DNA of 64,000 bases from Trissonchulus latispiculum (GCA_030248195.1 JASAND010015513.1:1-64000), one strand, 5' to 3'; shown: positions 22,288 to 33,984, counted from the stretch's first letter. Program-made: numbers and translations. The notes: generated by a model from the sequence alone, not told the origin.

Positions 22288-23259
22288 TTAGTTTGGAATC
22301 TTGATTAGTTCATACTGTTTGCGGGAATGACTGGTTGGTACTGGGTTCGTAGCTGCAACAGCAGATCCTGCAGATTTAGAAAGTAAATTTTTCCTTATGT
22401 CTGAGCTGAAACGTACATAAATAAAAGGATTCATTCCAGTGTTAAATAAGGTTGCAGCTCCGGTGATACATTCGCAAGATAATTGAGTTAAATAGTTCCG
22501 TTTGACAAGATGTTCCGTTATCCAGTGTGAAATTAAAAATATCAAGAAGGTCAAAGTTACTATGCTAAACTGCAAAGCCAGAGACTTTTCTCTAGTTTTT
22601 CGCTGAATCAATGCTGCATTTCCATGGATGCGGTTTCTCGAGTTTGACATTTTAATTTTCGCAAATATTATAGCATAGAAAACAGTAACCAATACCACTA
22701 CAAGGCTAGAAATAAACTTCATGTAAATTTCGTACATTTTCCCCTTTTCACTGGTTCCAAAATGCCAGGTAGGCGCCAACCCGAGCTGACTATAATACGA
22801 ACTGTCGCAAACGTACGCTACTGTCATACTTGCAAATGAGATTAGAATCGCTACGAATGTGATCAAGTTACAGGTCTGCTTAGCAAAGTAAACATCATAC
22901 ATATTAAGAGAAACTACTGAAACAAGTCGATTAATGCAAATTCCAAAAATATGCAGAAAAGAGTTCCAAAGCAGTATGCCATTTATAAACCCAATAACTT
23001 GTGATACCAGAAACGGCATATTTTGCTTGAATGCATCCACTGTACCAAAGGTAAGTTGAAATATAAGCAAAGAGCAATCAAACAAGGCTAATGTTCGAGC
23101 TTGGATATAAAATGGATTCTTAAATACAGTTCTTCGATTTCTCCAAAGGGTTCGAAACACTATTAAATAGAGTGTTAAGCTAGTTGCTGACCACAGGTCT
23201 GAACTGATCACATAGAGTAATCTAGTGTTTGAAGTATTGCCTTCGCTGTCTTTGTTCAT
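22288..23259 (-). CDS. Srx/Srsx-like seven-transmembrane receptor 2
   Basis: Intact single-exon frame of 323 residues, colinear with receptors 1 and 3. Seven hydrophobic segments are in the expected order. Conserved landmarks: FKNPFYIQARTLALFDCSLL in loop 1 and TM2, HIFGICINRLVSV at the TM3 end (arginine of the DRY-type switch), the ECL2 block SYYSQLGLAPTWHFG, HWITE at the end of TM6, and NPFIYVRFSSDI in TM7 and helix 8. No cysteine at the top of TM3. The tail is longer than in receptor 3. The N-terminus is short with an NTS glycosylation motif and no signal peptide, as usual for this class. By eye it is closest to receptor 3, from which it is separated by 36 kb of mostly transposon sequence. 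The ligand is unknown. Confidence 0.9.
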   Translation of the reverse strand: MNKDSEGNTSNTRLLYVISSDLWSATSLTLYLIVFRTLWRNRRTVFKNPFYIQARTLALFDCSLLIFQLTFGTVDAFKQNMPFLVSQVIGFINGILLWNSFLHIFGICINRLVSVVSLNMYDVYFAKQTCNLITFVAILISFASMTVAYVCDSSYYSQLGLAPTWHFGTSEKGKMYEIYMKFISSLVVVLVTVFYAIIFAKIKMSNSRNRIHGNAALIQRKTREKSLALQFSIVTLTFLIFLISHWITEHLVKRNYLTQLSCECITGAATLFNTGMNPFIYVRFSSDIRKNLLSKSAGSAVAATNPVPTSHSRKQYELIKIPN

Positions 23260-23291
23260 ATCGAGACAATCACATCCTTCATGCGTTCATT

Positions 23292-23338
23292 CAAAGCAAA
23301 CCCTTAAATATTTGCAAGCTAACCAAACTTCAGTAGTG
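23292..23338 (-). promoter_or_regulatory. Upstream block shared with receptor 3
   Basis: On the minus strand ACTGAAGTTTGG is followed by ATATTTAAGGGTTTGCTTTG, ending 33 bp before the ATG. The same elements in the same order occur before receptor 3 (60539-60577). ATTTAAG could act as a TATA box. Shared ancestry and shared control are both possible. Confidence 0.5.
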
Positions 23339-24215
23339 TTTATTCGTTAAAGTAAATTGACTCTTTACTGACGGCACACCATGCGAACATAATTTTTGTA
23401 AAGGCGTAGCCAGCGGCACACAAAGGGATTCTCCATAATGATAGCTGGAACTTTTGAACTTTTAATTAGAACAGAAACTTTTCTTCAGACAACTTCCCGT
23501 AACTAGTGAGAGCTAAGTTAAGAGGGAAAAGCTAAAATGCTAAGAGCCATCTAAGTATCAGAACTTATCATAAACACTGGTAGGAACAGGGAACTTGAGT
23601 ACTTAATGGATTATCTGATGAGTTAACAGAAAACAAACACTTGATCCGTTCCCAACTTCTAAGTAAAGCTGAACAAAACACATTAGAGCAGGAAAAGTGT
23701 GTAGCCAGAAAATCAGTTACACATTTGTGCAAGTAAATATTTCGGAAGAAAACTTCCAGATTATTCTAGGCTAAAAGTTGAAGAATCTGTTTAAGCTTCT
23801 TTCCTTAATGTTATTCATCGAGCACTGCTCCCACAAATGCGACGGTCGGTTTGATGTACGATGCCACCACCTTTTGCGCTCAGACGCTATTTTATCTGAA
23901 CAGTTCGTTCAGGTGACATGGTAAATATGACATGAATGCCGACTTTGCGTCTGTATGTTTTTGCAAAGTTTGCACGAGACGAACAGCATAGAGTCAAACC
24001 TTGTAAGTCAAACGCGAAAATGCCTGAGTAGTCAGATAAATGGATCGAACCAAATGAATCAAACTGTTGAATTGTTGACTTTCAATCCCCTGCCAGCCTC
24101 GATCACTAATCCCCAAACTGTGTACCCAGTAAACAATTGCGTACGCCCAATCGCTGTATATTTACACGTTAAAGCTCGTCAGCACAACAACTTAGTTAGC
24201 GTACTTGCGCCAGAC
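23339..24215. other. No gene recognised
   Basis: An open frame of 107 codons at 23955-24278 (plus) has no domain, signal or neighbour support, and runs into the repeat arm that follows. Confidence 0.4.
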
Positions 24216-24940
24216 TATGTTAATTTGCTTCTTATCTCTCACCACTTTGCAACATTTGCAATCGTGAGAAGTTCATAAATCCTGGTTAGTATATAATATT
24301 AACTTGCAAAACTATTTTGTATTAGTAAAGGTTTATCTTTGGGAGAAAGAACTGGAGAAACCAATTCAGCGTGAGGTGATCCGGTTTGATTCACCACGAA
24401 GTTAATCTGTGTGGCTGGAATTCGCATTCTAAATCGTGTAGCGTAAATACGCAAGCGATTATGAGCATATAATAGCATATAATGGAACACTGACAAGTAC
24501 GCTGCGTAGGTACGCGACAATATGTGCATCAAGTCATGTAGGTTGTGTAATACGGTTGCGTGTACGTAGGCAGTTTTTGTAGGCTTACAAGGGACGGATT
24601 GCCATATTTATGGAGCTTCAGCTATTACTTGTATACTACTACGATGAAGAGAATTTCCAAGGCGCAATTTCGAATTATTTTATTAAATTATTAATTAATT
24701 ATTATTATTATTATTTTTTAGGAAAATTATTTTCCTAGGAGCAAATATCGAATATTGGTGAGTCAAACAGGATAATCACACGCTGAATCGGTTTCTCCAG
24801 TTCATTCTCCCAAAGTTAAACCTTTACTAATACAAAATAGTTTTGCAAGTTAAGATTATATACTAACCAGGAATTATGGATTTCTCATAATTGCAAATGT
24901 CTGCGAAAAAGTGACGAGAGAAAAGAAGTAAATTAACATA
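24216..24940. mobile_element. Element with about 165-bp inverted repeats
   Basis: Both ends are TATGTTAATTT (inverted), and arms 24216-24395 and 24752-24940 match at roughly 88 percent, for example TCCTGGTTAGTATATAAT and TTTGTATTAGTAAAGGTTTA. The middle includes an AT-only stretch (24680-24720). No target duplication resolved. The length of the arms separates it from the short-TIR MITEs. Confidence 0.75.
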
Positions 24941-25012
24941 TACATAACTAAATTGTTAAAGCAACACTACCTCAGAGCAAAAGGGCAATGTTCGATAACT
25001 TAATGAAAAAGT

Positions 25013-26461
25013 TTAAATAGATTCTTCAATTTCAATCGTTTTATCTACCGGTCCATGCAATTCCTGCATTTCATCTTTGGTTTCATGTCGTTTGGTAGCT
25101 ACGATCATGTCCTTCGGCAGTTTCTTGACCTGGTGATAGTTGAGAATAATTACCAAAAGACAAACACTGTGACACAGGCGCAGCAACTGTAGATCGAAAT
25201 CTCTTTAGCATTGCTGATCCACTTGCTCAGAAGACCCCAAGGCGTGTAGTTATTCAGATTTTCGGTAATCCCTGTCGTAACGCCGCAGTAAGACGTTATG
25301 GTGCCGTTGGAGGAATAATAAATGAAGACATTGTTGTTTTCGTCGTGCAGCTGAATTTCTTTGACAAGTGAGCAGGAAGCTGAAGCGGAGTTCTGATAAA
25401 TAGTGTTTGTAGTTGGATCTAGATAGCCATCTATCCAGAGAGCTTGTAGTTTAACGTTCATTCGAATCCATTCCGTGCAGCATGGATGTAGAATCATGTT
25501 CATGAGTTTGACAAGAACCGGCACACATGAAGTCAATGACCAGCTAGTCGAGCCATGACTTAAGAATCATTGAAGATGTGACGACCTACAAGCGTTATTT
25601 CTGAGGGTGCCAAGAGAAGGTCCATCTGTTGCATGTTCAGTAGAGATCTGCATGTTTTACTGAATGCAAAATGGATTTCGAAAGCCAGTGCTTCTTGAAA
25701 CCTTTCCTATAGGGCCTGTATAATCGGGCGCAAAGGTCATAAGCGTCCACATAAGGTGAATTGTCATGGCTCTTTGGCGACTCTATTGCAACTCGTTTCC
25801 TGCGTTCAGCATCCTGATAAATAATTATTGTTATTCTTTGGTCGGTGCGAATTTCTCGAAGTCGGTTGCACGTGTGAATTTGATCGGGATTTGTTGAATC
25901 CCAGCTAAGGCCAATTTCATGATCTTCACTCAAAAAGCGGCCGTTCCAGAATTTTTCTTTGGAACTTTTCCACTCGACGTATTCACATTTTACCAAGTTT
26001 GATTTCTTGCAAATTAGAATGGAGTAGTCAGAGAGGATACATGAAGTTTTGTTATAGTTGCACTTTAGTGCTTTTAAGATTGCTTTCCATTTACCCTCTG
26101 AACGTTTCATATGCTTTTCAGTTTGGACGTCGTTTTCGTACCAGTGACCGCAATCCCAAGCATTCCTTGTTGTCCAAAGGTAATCGACTTTGTTGTTGGT
26201 GTAAGCAATAAAGTCGTGTCCAAGGAGAACGCCGTCCCGGCATCGATGGGTTTGAACCATATTTTGGCATTCATCTTCAGATACGGATACAGGAGATTCT
26301 TTGGTTAGATGATGCCAACCAGACTTGGCAAACCCTGTCCAAGTTGATTTAGTTGTTTTAGTCTTCGTGCAGCGATAAGCATCGCTTGCATATTTGGCAG
26401 TATTGCGCGTGAATATCCCAATTGTTGCCGTCTTCGCTAACTTGACAGACTCTTTGGACAA
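25013..26461 (-). pseudogene. Env-like glycoprotein of BEL element
   Basis: A long frame (274 codons, 25637-26461) is followed by a second (25150-25536) and a shifted tail ending at 25013. The first part is rich in Cys and Trp with several NXS/T sites, as expected of a glycoprotein ectodomain. The last part has a hydrophobic segment (about 25120-25170) and then a charged tail of some 40 residues, the layout of a type I viral-type envelope. It lies in the env position, after integrase on the same strand. Which viral glycoprotein it descends from is not decided: nematode BEL elements can carry phlebovirus-like, and arthropod ones chuvirus-like, glycoproteins. At least two frame breaks separate the ectodomain from the anchor, so it is inactive. 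Confidence 0.6.
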
Positions 26462-26817
26462 GAAGTGTTTACAGATAAATCAAACAGCATTTTATTTTCA
26501 TGGGATTGGCAAGAGAGGGGTTATGTCCTGCGGTGATGAAGAACTGGAACACTGGATCAGAAGTAGCAAAACGACGACGCTGGATATTAGGTTCATGGAC
26601 TTTGTAACCTTTCTGGTTCGTGGCGTTTCGGAAAGTCGCATCGTTGGTCCATGTCCAACCTTAACTAATGAGGGAACGCTGTCATTCGAATCGGCAAGTC
26701 TGGGCTTTTGATGGCTTCCTCGATTTGGCCAATGCCAACTTCCTCGTAGAGTATTTTCTTTTATTTAAACAATGTCGTTTATCTTTGGAAACTCAGCATC
26801 TTGTCTTTGTGGAAATT

Positions 26818-27866
26818 TCAGTTGATGCCGATGTTGTTCTCGAAGACTGAGCAAGTAGTTGTCTTTCCAAAGTTTCCAAAACTGACTTGCGCTTGACCTT
26901 CCTTCCACGTAGATAGTAGTTGTTCAACTAATGACAGTCTATTGACAAAGTCAGGATCGTAGGTATTTTCTGGCGGAGTGACTGGCAGTGTAGATATTGT
27001 ATTTGATGTGGTTAAATGCACGGGTGTCAAGTAGCAGCCAAATTGGAAATCAGAATCTAAATATAACAATGAACGTGAATTGATGGCAGCCTCAATCTCA
27101 ACCTTGATAGTTTGAAGTTGTGTGAAAGTGAGTGTCAAGCATCCAATGGACTTTCGCACACTTTGCTTCATCAAAGCAACGAGGCGTTCGTAGAAACCGC
27201 CCATCCATGGTGCTCTTTCTGTGATGAATCTCTATTGAATGCAACGAGTCGAATCAAACACTGTCTTGTATTGCGTCAAGCGTCTTCTTGGCCACTTTGA
27301 ATTGTATTAATGCATTGCCGAAGTAAATGAGTGTTAGGCTCCTCTTCGACCACAAAAACCCCGCGCAAGAAGAGAAGAAATTGTTCTGCAGACAGGTCGG
27401 AAGTAAGCGGAATGTGAATCGCCCATGTTGCTAGACAGGTGAACAGGCACACCCAAATCTTTCTTGTTGTGTAATCGCCGTCGAAAACCTTGATATATTG
27501 TGGACCCAAGTAGTCAAGTTCAGTGAAGGTGAAAGGTACGCTTGGCTGAACACGAGCCACAGGCAAAGGCGGCATAGTGGTGCTTTGTATGGATCTCCGT
27601 CAAATTTCTTGCATTGTGAGCAGCGGTGGATGTACTTGTAGACGAGAGCGTCCTGTAGGAATCTAAAATTCTCTTAGAATCATTGATAGAGTGTGTGATA
27701 CGCGCGCATGAAACAGAAGAAAGTAGCGAATAACCAACATAGTAAAATGATCTGACTTGGGAAGCAAAATTGGATGAACCACAGATTTGAACAAATCTGC
27801 ATTGGCCAATCTGCCTACACATCGCAGGAGATCATTTTTATCAATCCACAGGTCGAGCTGATACAT
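26818..27866 (-). pseudogene. BEL/Pao integrase
   Basis: Three broken frames in the right order. The N-terminal part has DLLRCVGRLANADL, then PILLPKSDH, then a CSQC zinc-binding pair, all typical of BEL integrases. The core follows with ARVQPSVPFTFTELDYLGP (first acidic residue in the ELDYLGP block) and CLATWAIHIPLTSDLS. The C-terminal core has GGFYERLVALMKQSVRK and VEIEAAINSRSLLY, containing the catalytic-glutamate region. Frames change around 27575 and again between 27204 and 27276, and residues beyond 26818 are further degraded. Acts in inserting retroelement cDNA when functional; not functional here. Confidence 0.85.
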
Positions 27867-28199
27867 TATTGGATGCTGTTATCGGTGTTTCACTGCAGAT
27901 AGTACATCAAAAATGTTGCTTGTTCGGATGTAGAGGATTCATGGATGCTTCGCATGAGACAGCTCGTCAGCAGAAAGAATTCTGGCAGATGGCTTTTTCC
28001 GGAAGATTCTCAGACACCAAGCCCTAACTCGAAACAGTTTTGCCAGTGATGAGAAGTTGTTGTGGTGGGTAATAGCACCAACGCCGCCATCCGAATATTT
28101 GAAGAGATAATAAGGTGCTTTGTCATATTCAGCCTCCGCTTTGTGCATTGTTTAGGCGTTTTTGCTTGATTTGTATGTGGGCCAATTGTTTTTAGCTAA

Positions 28200-28924
28200 T
28201 TATGATAGGAATGACGGCGCTTCCCACCACAAACTCGACTTGTGTAGTCTCTTTGCAGAGGAGGATTCTGAAGCAAAGTCAGCCGGGTGGTGCTGGGTGT
28301 CGACATAGTGAAATTCAAAGTTGGAAATTGTGTTAATTTGAGTGATCCTGTTGCGTAGAAATGGAGTTAGTGCTTTCATTGAGTTAAGACTGTGAATCCG
28401 TCCAAATAATGCGGCGCTGAATGGAAACAGACATTGCTGACGAGACGAACTGAAGACAAATGCCAAGATGTACGGTAATCACTTCCAGACGAGTTATCGT
28501 CATCGTCTTGCAAATTGGAGACAGCCGAGCCTTTGCAAGAAGCCATGTCATGTGTACGTCATCACCAGTCAGGACGTGCAGATAAATGCAGATTCCATTA
28601 TCCAAATGTGAAGCATTGCAAAAGCAGTATAGCTGAAATTCCATTTCCAGTGAAACGAGGAATCTTCAGATACTTCAGAAGTGATAGGTCAGTGATAATG
28701 CTTTACCATTTCTTTCTGTCTTCAGCAAGAAGTGTATCATCCTAATCCCTTTTGTCCTTCCACAGATTTTGCAGACAATTAGCCGTGTAGAACAGAAAGG
28801 GCTCACTAATCCCGAAATCAAAGACTGATGCAAGAAAGCGTAGCACTGTGCGCTTAGTCGCAGGCCCTGTGATATCCATACCTTTTGATACTGTATGGAA
28901 AGAGTTTCTTCTGTTAGATTCCAC
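28200..28924 (-). pseudogene. BEL/Pao RNase H-like / connection region
   Basis: Fragments in order are GPATKRTVLRFLASVFDFG (thumb and connection), MEFQLYCFCNASHLDNGIC (RNase H-like start, where family members usually have DAS), TITRLEVITVH, WTDSQS, and YVDTQHHPADFASESSSAK (expected NPADLATRG-type block). The 'CNAS' in place of a DAS suggests loss of the first catalytic aspartate. Several frame changes. Confidence 0.8.
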
Positions 28925-29229
28925 GGAAGACCAAGAACCTTACACTCCCCAGAATTAGAAGTGAAATTATGCGTCTACCAAAACATTTTGAGTAAGCGAC
29001 ATTCCGTGATTTCAATGTAAATGTAATTCCAGTAAAATTTCCGTGCTCTATTACAGCACGAGGTTTGCTGCAATCCGTTAATTTTCCTTACGTTTAGAAG
29101 GCCTTGTAGGAAGATAAGCTGTAGGACCACCTAAAGTTAATCTTCACTTTACACAACTACTGAAAAAATGCACGAAAAAATGGAATTCAGCAGGCGAGGA
29201 TTCTTTATAAGTTTACTCAAAATGTTTTG

Positions 29230-29473
29230 ATAGACGCATTAGCTTGGAGCCCATTCTCGTACATTCATTGAGGCTGCTTCAAACAGTCGTTTTATAGAGT
29301 GATAGAATTCAATAGACTGAACGCCAGATATAATGTCGTCAATGTAGTTGTTAATGGTTGTTAATAGTTGTTAATATGGTTTGAAGAATATTCAATTCAA
29401 CGTCGCCACCGTCCTTCCGCAGTCGAAATGTAATGGTTGCTCTAAGTAGAAAAGTGCTTGAGATGACACTGAA
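29230..29473 (-). pseudogene. BEL/Pao reverse transcriptase, C-terminal half
   Basis: Minus-strand translation gives YIDDIISGVQSIEFYHSIKR at about 29280-29335, the catalytic YxDD box of BEL/Pao RT, and LLRATITF upstream of it. It continues the frame that stops at the right of the TTAA element at 30705, which shows that they were one gene. An in-frame stop and small shifts are present. Confidence 0.85.
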
Positions 29474-29477
29474 TTAA

Positions 29478-30700
29478 GGGGGGGTCGCGATTTTTCGACC
29501 ATCTCCGATTTTTCTCATTTTCACATATTTTGTAGTCCTCATGGGTCCGCAAAACAAGACTAGTGCGTTTGTTGCAAAACTTTTCCTATCATTGACAAAT
29601 GACAATAGCCCTCCAAAGGTGACCCCGACATGTGTTAAACATAGGAAAATGAAAAAGTTAGGAAAATGTTTCTGCTACCAAAAGTTTGAGCGCTGTGTAA
29701 GAGCAAATCGGCTACCACTCACTGTAAACCTAATTTGGACTAGCTAAAGTGCTAATATCTATACGAGGTTATTTTCGGTAGGGTCGCTGATTTTATACGA
29801 ATTTTCAAAATCCGGAGAAGTAGATTTTTGCTCAAAATCGCTCTACAAATGTGTAGGTCAGTGGACTTTTTGTGCTGTCCTGAACTAACCCTTTAGTGTA
29901 GAAACTTCACGTTTAGATATTAGCACAGTATGTTGCTAGAGCTTTATTTTGAATATAATCAATCCCTATCAGGCCTTTTGAGTAGCTCGCAGTTTTGGTA
30001 GCAGAAATTCCATTTTTCCTCGAAAATCGTAATTTTTCGAAACTTTCATGTTTGCTGCGTCATAAGTCATTCAAATCTTAAGGTATCTCAATAAAATTTG
30101 GGATGCTAAAATGCTGACATATAACCTACGTCCATGTAAAGTTTCATGCCAATAGCCTGTGTTTTCCTCTGGTGACATATAACATGGCGGACAGCTATGG
30201 GCAAAAAATGTCAAATTTTGAACTTTTTCAAATATAGCCATATTTTATATCAAATTGAAGCTCTCGATGTCCTGAACATTTTCTCTTGTTGCAACAGGTC
30301 TCTACAAAGCAGTATAGGAAAGTTAGAGCGAGTTAAACGTTGACGCAAATGACAGTCGGAAGGAGCTTGATCAAATTGTTCAAAAGCCGTTTCTCGTTTC
30401 TCGTTGCTTGGCGTATCATTGCCACTTGCACAGCAATAAATAGCCCAAGATAGAGGCTTCAATTTGATGTATTGACCATACCGTAGTCTTTTGTTATACT
30501 ATGAATACACGTCTTCGAAGCCCTTAGCGAGGCATAGTGGCGTAAATACTAATTGTAGGGATTTGAACTGCAATATCTCTTAACTGGATTGACCCTGGAC
30601 TCTAAAAATTTGTCTTGTTTTTGGACATATATGGGGGTATATTACAGCCAAAAAGGAGCGGAATCGGTGACTAAAAAATTTGGTACCTGGCGACCCCCCC
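29478..30700. mobile_element. TTAA-flanked element B1, inserted in BEL RT
   Basis: TTAA at 29474-29477 and 30701-30704; inverted ends GGGGGGTCGC. Removing the element and one TTAA rejoins the BEL RT coding sequence (RDVTRFL to its left, LKDPSVNS reading across the joint), so this is a precise insertion with a TTAA target duplication. About 1.22 kb, no ORF of note. A second copy, inverted, lies at 31829-33044. Confidence 0.87.
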
Positions 30701-30704
30701 TTAA

Positions 30705-31230
30705 CACTGGGATCTTTAAGTCACAGAAATCGGGTAACATCTCTGCCTGTTTCATGGGAACACACTTGAAGAAAAACCCTTCTCAATATCAGATGTGATC
30801 GAAACTGAATAGAATGGCAACGATGCAGTCCAAGATGATAGGCCGCTGAGGCGTTGTAAACGATGCGAAGTTCCATTGTCCTGCCATGAGTGATGACGGC
30901 ATGATGAAGGATGTAATGCAATTTTGAAGATGCTCTTGCTGTGTCGTCAACCTTTTCGATAACACCTTTCTTCAATTTATCTTGAAGAACTTGCTTATAT
31001 TGGTTGAAAACTATTGGTTCAGTCTTATATCGTGGAATTAGTGAGTTAAGTCGGCCCAGTGCTAGTTGGAAGCTTGAAGGCAACCTGAAATCCAAGGCCA
31101 CGAGACATAATTGCGGACCCCAGTACTCGTGAAATTTGGTTGTCTGCCACCAAGCAGGCATCCTAGTGTAGTGTTGATCAGATGGATCCCACTGCTGAGT
31201 GAGATCTCGTCGCCCGTGAAAATGTCCCAC
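30705..31230 (-). pseudogene. BEL/Pao reverse transcriptase, N-terminal half
   Basis: The frame shows FQLALGRLNSLI, then YKQVLQDKLKKGVIEKV, then HHAVITHGRTMELRIVYNAS, the fingers region with the first catalytic aspartate changed within VYNAS (family members usually have VFDAS). It ends CSHETGRDVTRFL followed by a stop where tryptophan is expected, then the TTAA insertion. It overlaps out of frame with the protease tail. Confidence 0.85.
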
Positions 31231-31620
31231 ATGCAGTCAGCCCCAATCAGAAAATCAATTGAAACATTTTCAAACTGTGATGGGATTTTGTCGGAAATTG
31301 GAAGATCATGAAACAATTTCCGAAAGGGTGTTAAGTTGCTTAGAGCAGTTTGAATATTGCCAGTGATGAGCGGAATGATGTTGGCTGTCAGCTGAAAGGT
31401 TTTTCCATTGCAAAGACGCACACCAGCAACTGACGATTTTGCATTAGTTGTAGTCGATGTTGTGGTCCGGAATGTGAAAACAGACAGATTTCCGGTTCGG
31501 AAAGTTTTTCATTTTAAGCTTTCCGACAGTTGTTAATGATATAGCTACGTTGACTACCCTTATCAAATACACCTCGTGTAATAACAGTTGTACCATGGCT
31601 GGCGATAAATGTAGCGGTGA
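31062..31620 (-). pseudogene. BEL/Pao aspartic protease region
   Basis: At about 31558-31600 the minus strand reads GVFDKGSQRSYI. BEL proteases have DSGSQRSF/Y here, so the active-site serine is replaced by lysine. Downstream, SIDFLIGADCMWDIFTGDE and TTLGCLLGG are the conserved C-terminal protease blocks. A frame break lies between the two. Confidence 0.82.
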
Positions 31621-31828
31621 CGGTTTGGAGCAGAGAGACTTCGCTCGAGGCTAGCAGTTGATGTTATCGGTTATGCGCTGTGCTATAACTTAGTGTTAAA
31701 ACTTGCCTACGTCTCATCAATCCATTGTAGTCCTTCAGTACAATTAAGACAGAATTTTCGGGATTAGAACTAATTAGTTAATTAACTATTTTTGAATTAC
31801 GTTTTTTATAAAGTTGACGCATAATTAA

Positions 31829-33044
31829 GGCGGCTTTGGGTCAAAATCGATAGTCACGGATTTCGCTCATTTTCGCACACAATATTAGGTACATATGTTC
31901 TCAAAAACAAGACAAAACATTGAAGTTCGAAATCAAACTGTGGCAGAGATATTCAGCTATAAAGTTGGAAAACTTGAAAATCACTGTGATTTGCCCTCCA
32001 AGCTCATGTTGGGACAAAACGGCAGCTAAATTTGAGTCAACTAATATGGCAAATTAATTCTGTGGGTTGGCTAATAGTTTAATACTAAAACGACTCCGGC
32101 ATAGCCACTCAGTCGTTCACCGTACATTCTTCAATTGTGTACTGAGCCTTTTTCAACTAACTGTACCTTCAAACTGTAACTTGCTCTAACTTTCAGATGT
32201 ACATTTCAGACACATAGTTCTATTAGAAAAGTTGTTCAGCTCATCAGTAGCTATCGAATGATACCCAATTTCCCTATATTTTGGAAATTTCACAAATTGA
32301 CTTTTGTGTCCTATAAGGGTTCAAAGGAGCCGATACGACAGATAAGTTCTACCTTGAAGCATCTGCCTTTACCATTACGTCCGGCAGGCATTGAGAGTTT
32401 TGTGTGTCCATTTTGGTGACTTTCGAGTGGGTAAGGACTAACGAGTGAGAAAATACTAAAAGAACGCGAAAATTGTGCAAAATGATGATTTTTGGCAAAA
32501 TTAGCACGTTTTGAGGCAAGTTCTTTTGAGAGGATTATAAATGGTAGAAATTCGCAACTACTGTCAAAAGAATTCTGTGTATGCGTAGAGTGCAACTATC
32601 TATAGGCGAGTTCTGTAGCTTTTGCCAATCGTGCAGGAGAGGCAAAAATGTTTCGCTGGTCCTGTTTTTCGTGGTACAAAAAGCACCAATTTTACGAAAT
32701 TTTGACTTTGAAAAATCGTCAAAAATCCGACACTCAACAGAATTGTACCACAAGAGTTATTTGCACTCTCTGGTATATCCTTCACATGTACAACTAGGTA
32801 TCTGTACTGTATCTTGCATTCAGGGAAACATTTTTCTACCACAAACATTTTAACCTAACTTTTTCATTTTTCTATGTTTAACACATGTCGAGGTCACTTT
32901 TGAAGGGCTCTACAGCACGATAGAAGCAATATTACGCGAAACGCTCTAGTCTTGTTTTGAGGACCTATTGGGACTACAAAATGTGTGAAAATGAGCAAAA
33001 TCGGAGACGGTAGAAAAATTTGGCCAAAAAGCGACCCCACCCCC
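31829..33044. mobile_element. TTAA-flanked element B2
   Basis: TTAA at 31825-31828 and 33045-33048. The right part, inverted, matches the left part of B1 (CTCCGATTTTGCTCATTTTCA, GGTCCTCAAAACAAGAC), and the left part matches the right of B1 (AAAACAAGACAAA). About 1.22 kb, same size as B1, opposite orientation. It carries at 32220-32285 a stretch related to one arm of the 3.4 kb palindrome. Confidence 0.72.
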
Positions 33045-33104
33045 TTAAGCCAGTCAGACGCTTAAAATAGCTAAATTTCTTAAGCTAAGCTAAGCTAAGC
33101 TTAA

Positions 33105-33984
33105 GGTGCTGGTTCGGGTTTCTGTATTCTTGGACTTTAACATCGCAATTGTCGTTGAAATTCATTCAAAATTGCTACAATTACATCTTTTTAGCATGGA
33201 TAACATTTTAGAAAAGTCGCGGCGTGAAAATTTGAGTTTTGCAAAAATTAGCTTCAGTCCGCCATAACTTGAACATTGGCCATCCCACACGGACAAACTT
33301 GTAGTCACTCGAATTCTCTCATCAAGATCTACAACTCTGCTCCTGAGGCTATTCTTCGATTCCCTACAATTTACGAGATAACAGCAAAAATTGATTTTCG
33401 AAGTTCTAAACTGACCATTTTTCGAAAAATCAAATCTTGCAAGATTTCGACAGCTTCAACAGCGCTGGTCCTTTGGTCAAGTATTGCACATATTAGTAGT
33501 CCTAAAGGACATGTTATGCCCAACGGAGGAGAGCTCTCTGCGGCATCTCTGCCTACGCGCAGCAAAGAAAATATGAAATTTTGAAAATCGCAAGCAGACA
33601 CGGATTTCTCTCAACTCATGTAATCAATTAAAGAACGCGTTGCACAAGCATTTTTGATACATTTGCCGAGGGCTATTTTTCCTGGATTTGCGTTTTGTCT
33701 TTCTGTTCGAGTGAAATAGGCGTCTAAACTTGAAAATTTTAATGAAAGTCAGAGAAAACTTATATTTTTCTCAATATCTTAAGCTTACTTAATCATTGAA
33801 AGATTTCAAAAAAATAGCCCCAGGGAAGACATTTCTTTTAATGCCTGAACAGGTCGCTTTTCTTCAGCTTTCCTACAATTCGAGAAATCCATGTTCAAAA
33901 ATTGTTTTTCATATCAGTCGAAGAGTAAAAATGAGACAGCTATACTCAACCTAGTTATAACAAACACATTCGAAGCTTTAAAAT
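33105..33984. other. Left end of a TTAA family A element, then unassigned
   Basis: TTAA at 33101-33104 is followed by GGTGCTGGTTCGGG, the family A terminus, right after an AAGCT tandem run (33080-33100). I could not find the matching right end. No gene seen. Confidence 0.45.

Larger units (their letters stand above)
25013..31620 (-). mobile_element. Decayed BEL/Pao LTR retrotransposon with env-like gene
   Basis: Read on the minus strand the order is protease, RT, RNase H region, integrase, env-like, matching BEL/Pao plus an envelope. All parts carry stops and frameshifts. No gag and no LTR pair were found: the 5' side is cut off near the TTAA element at 31829, and the 3' side meets unrelated sequence left of 25013. 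The RT is split by a TTAA element (29478-30700). The copy is dead. Confidence 0.88.

Noticed and set aside
23955..24278. 107-codon plus-strand frame
   Set aside because: Low-complexity composition, no domain, and its 3' end runs into the arm of the inverted-repeat element at 24216.
26394..26711. 105-codon plus-strand frame at the env/integrase boundary
   Set aside because: It lies opposite the BEL coding strand and shows no signal of its own.
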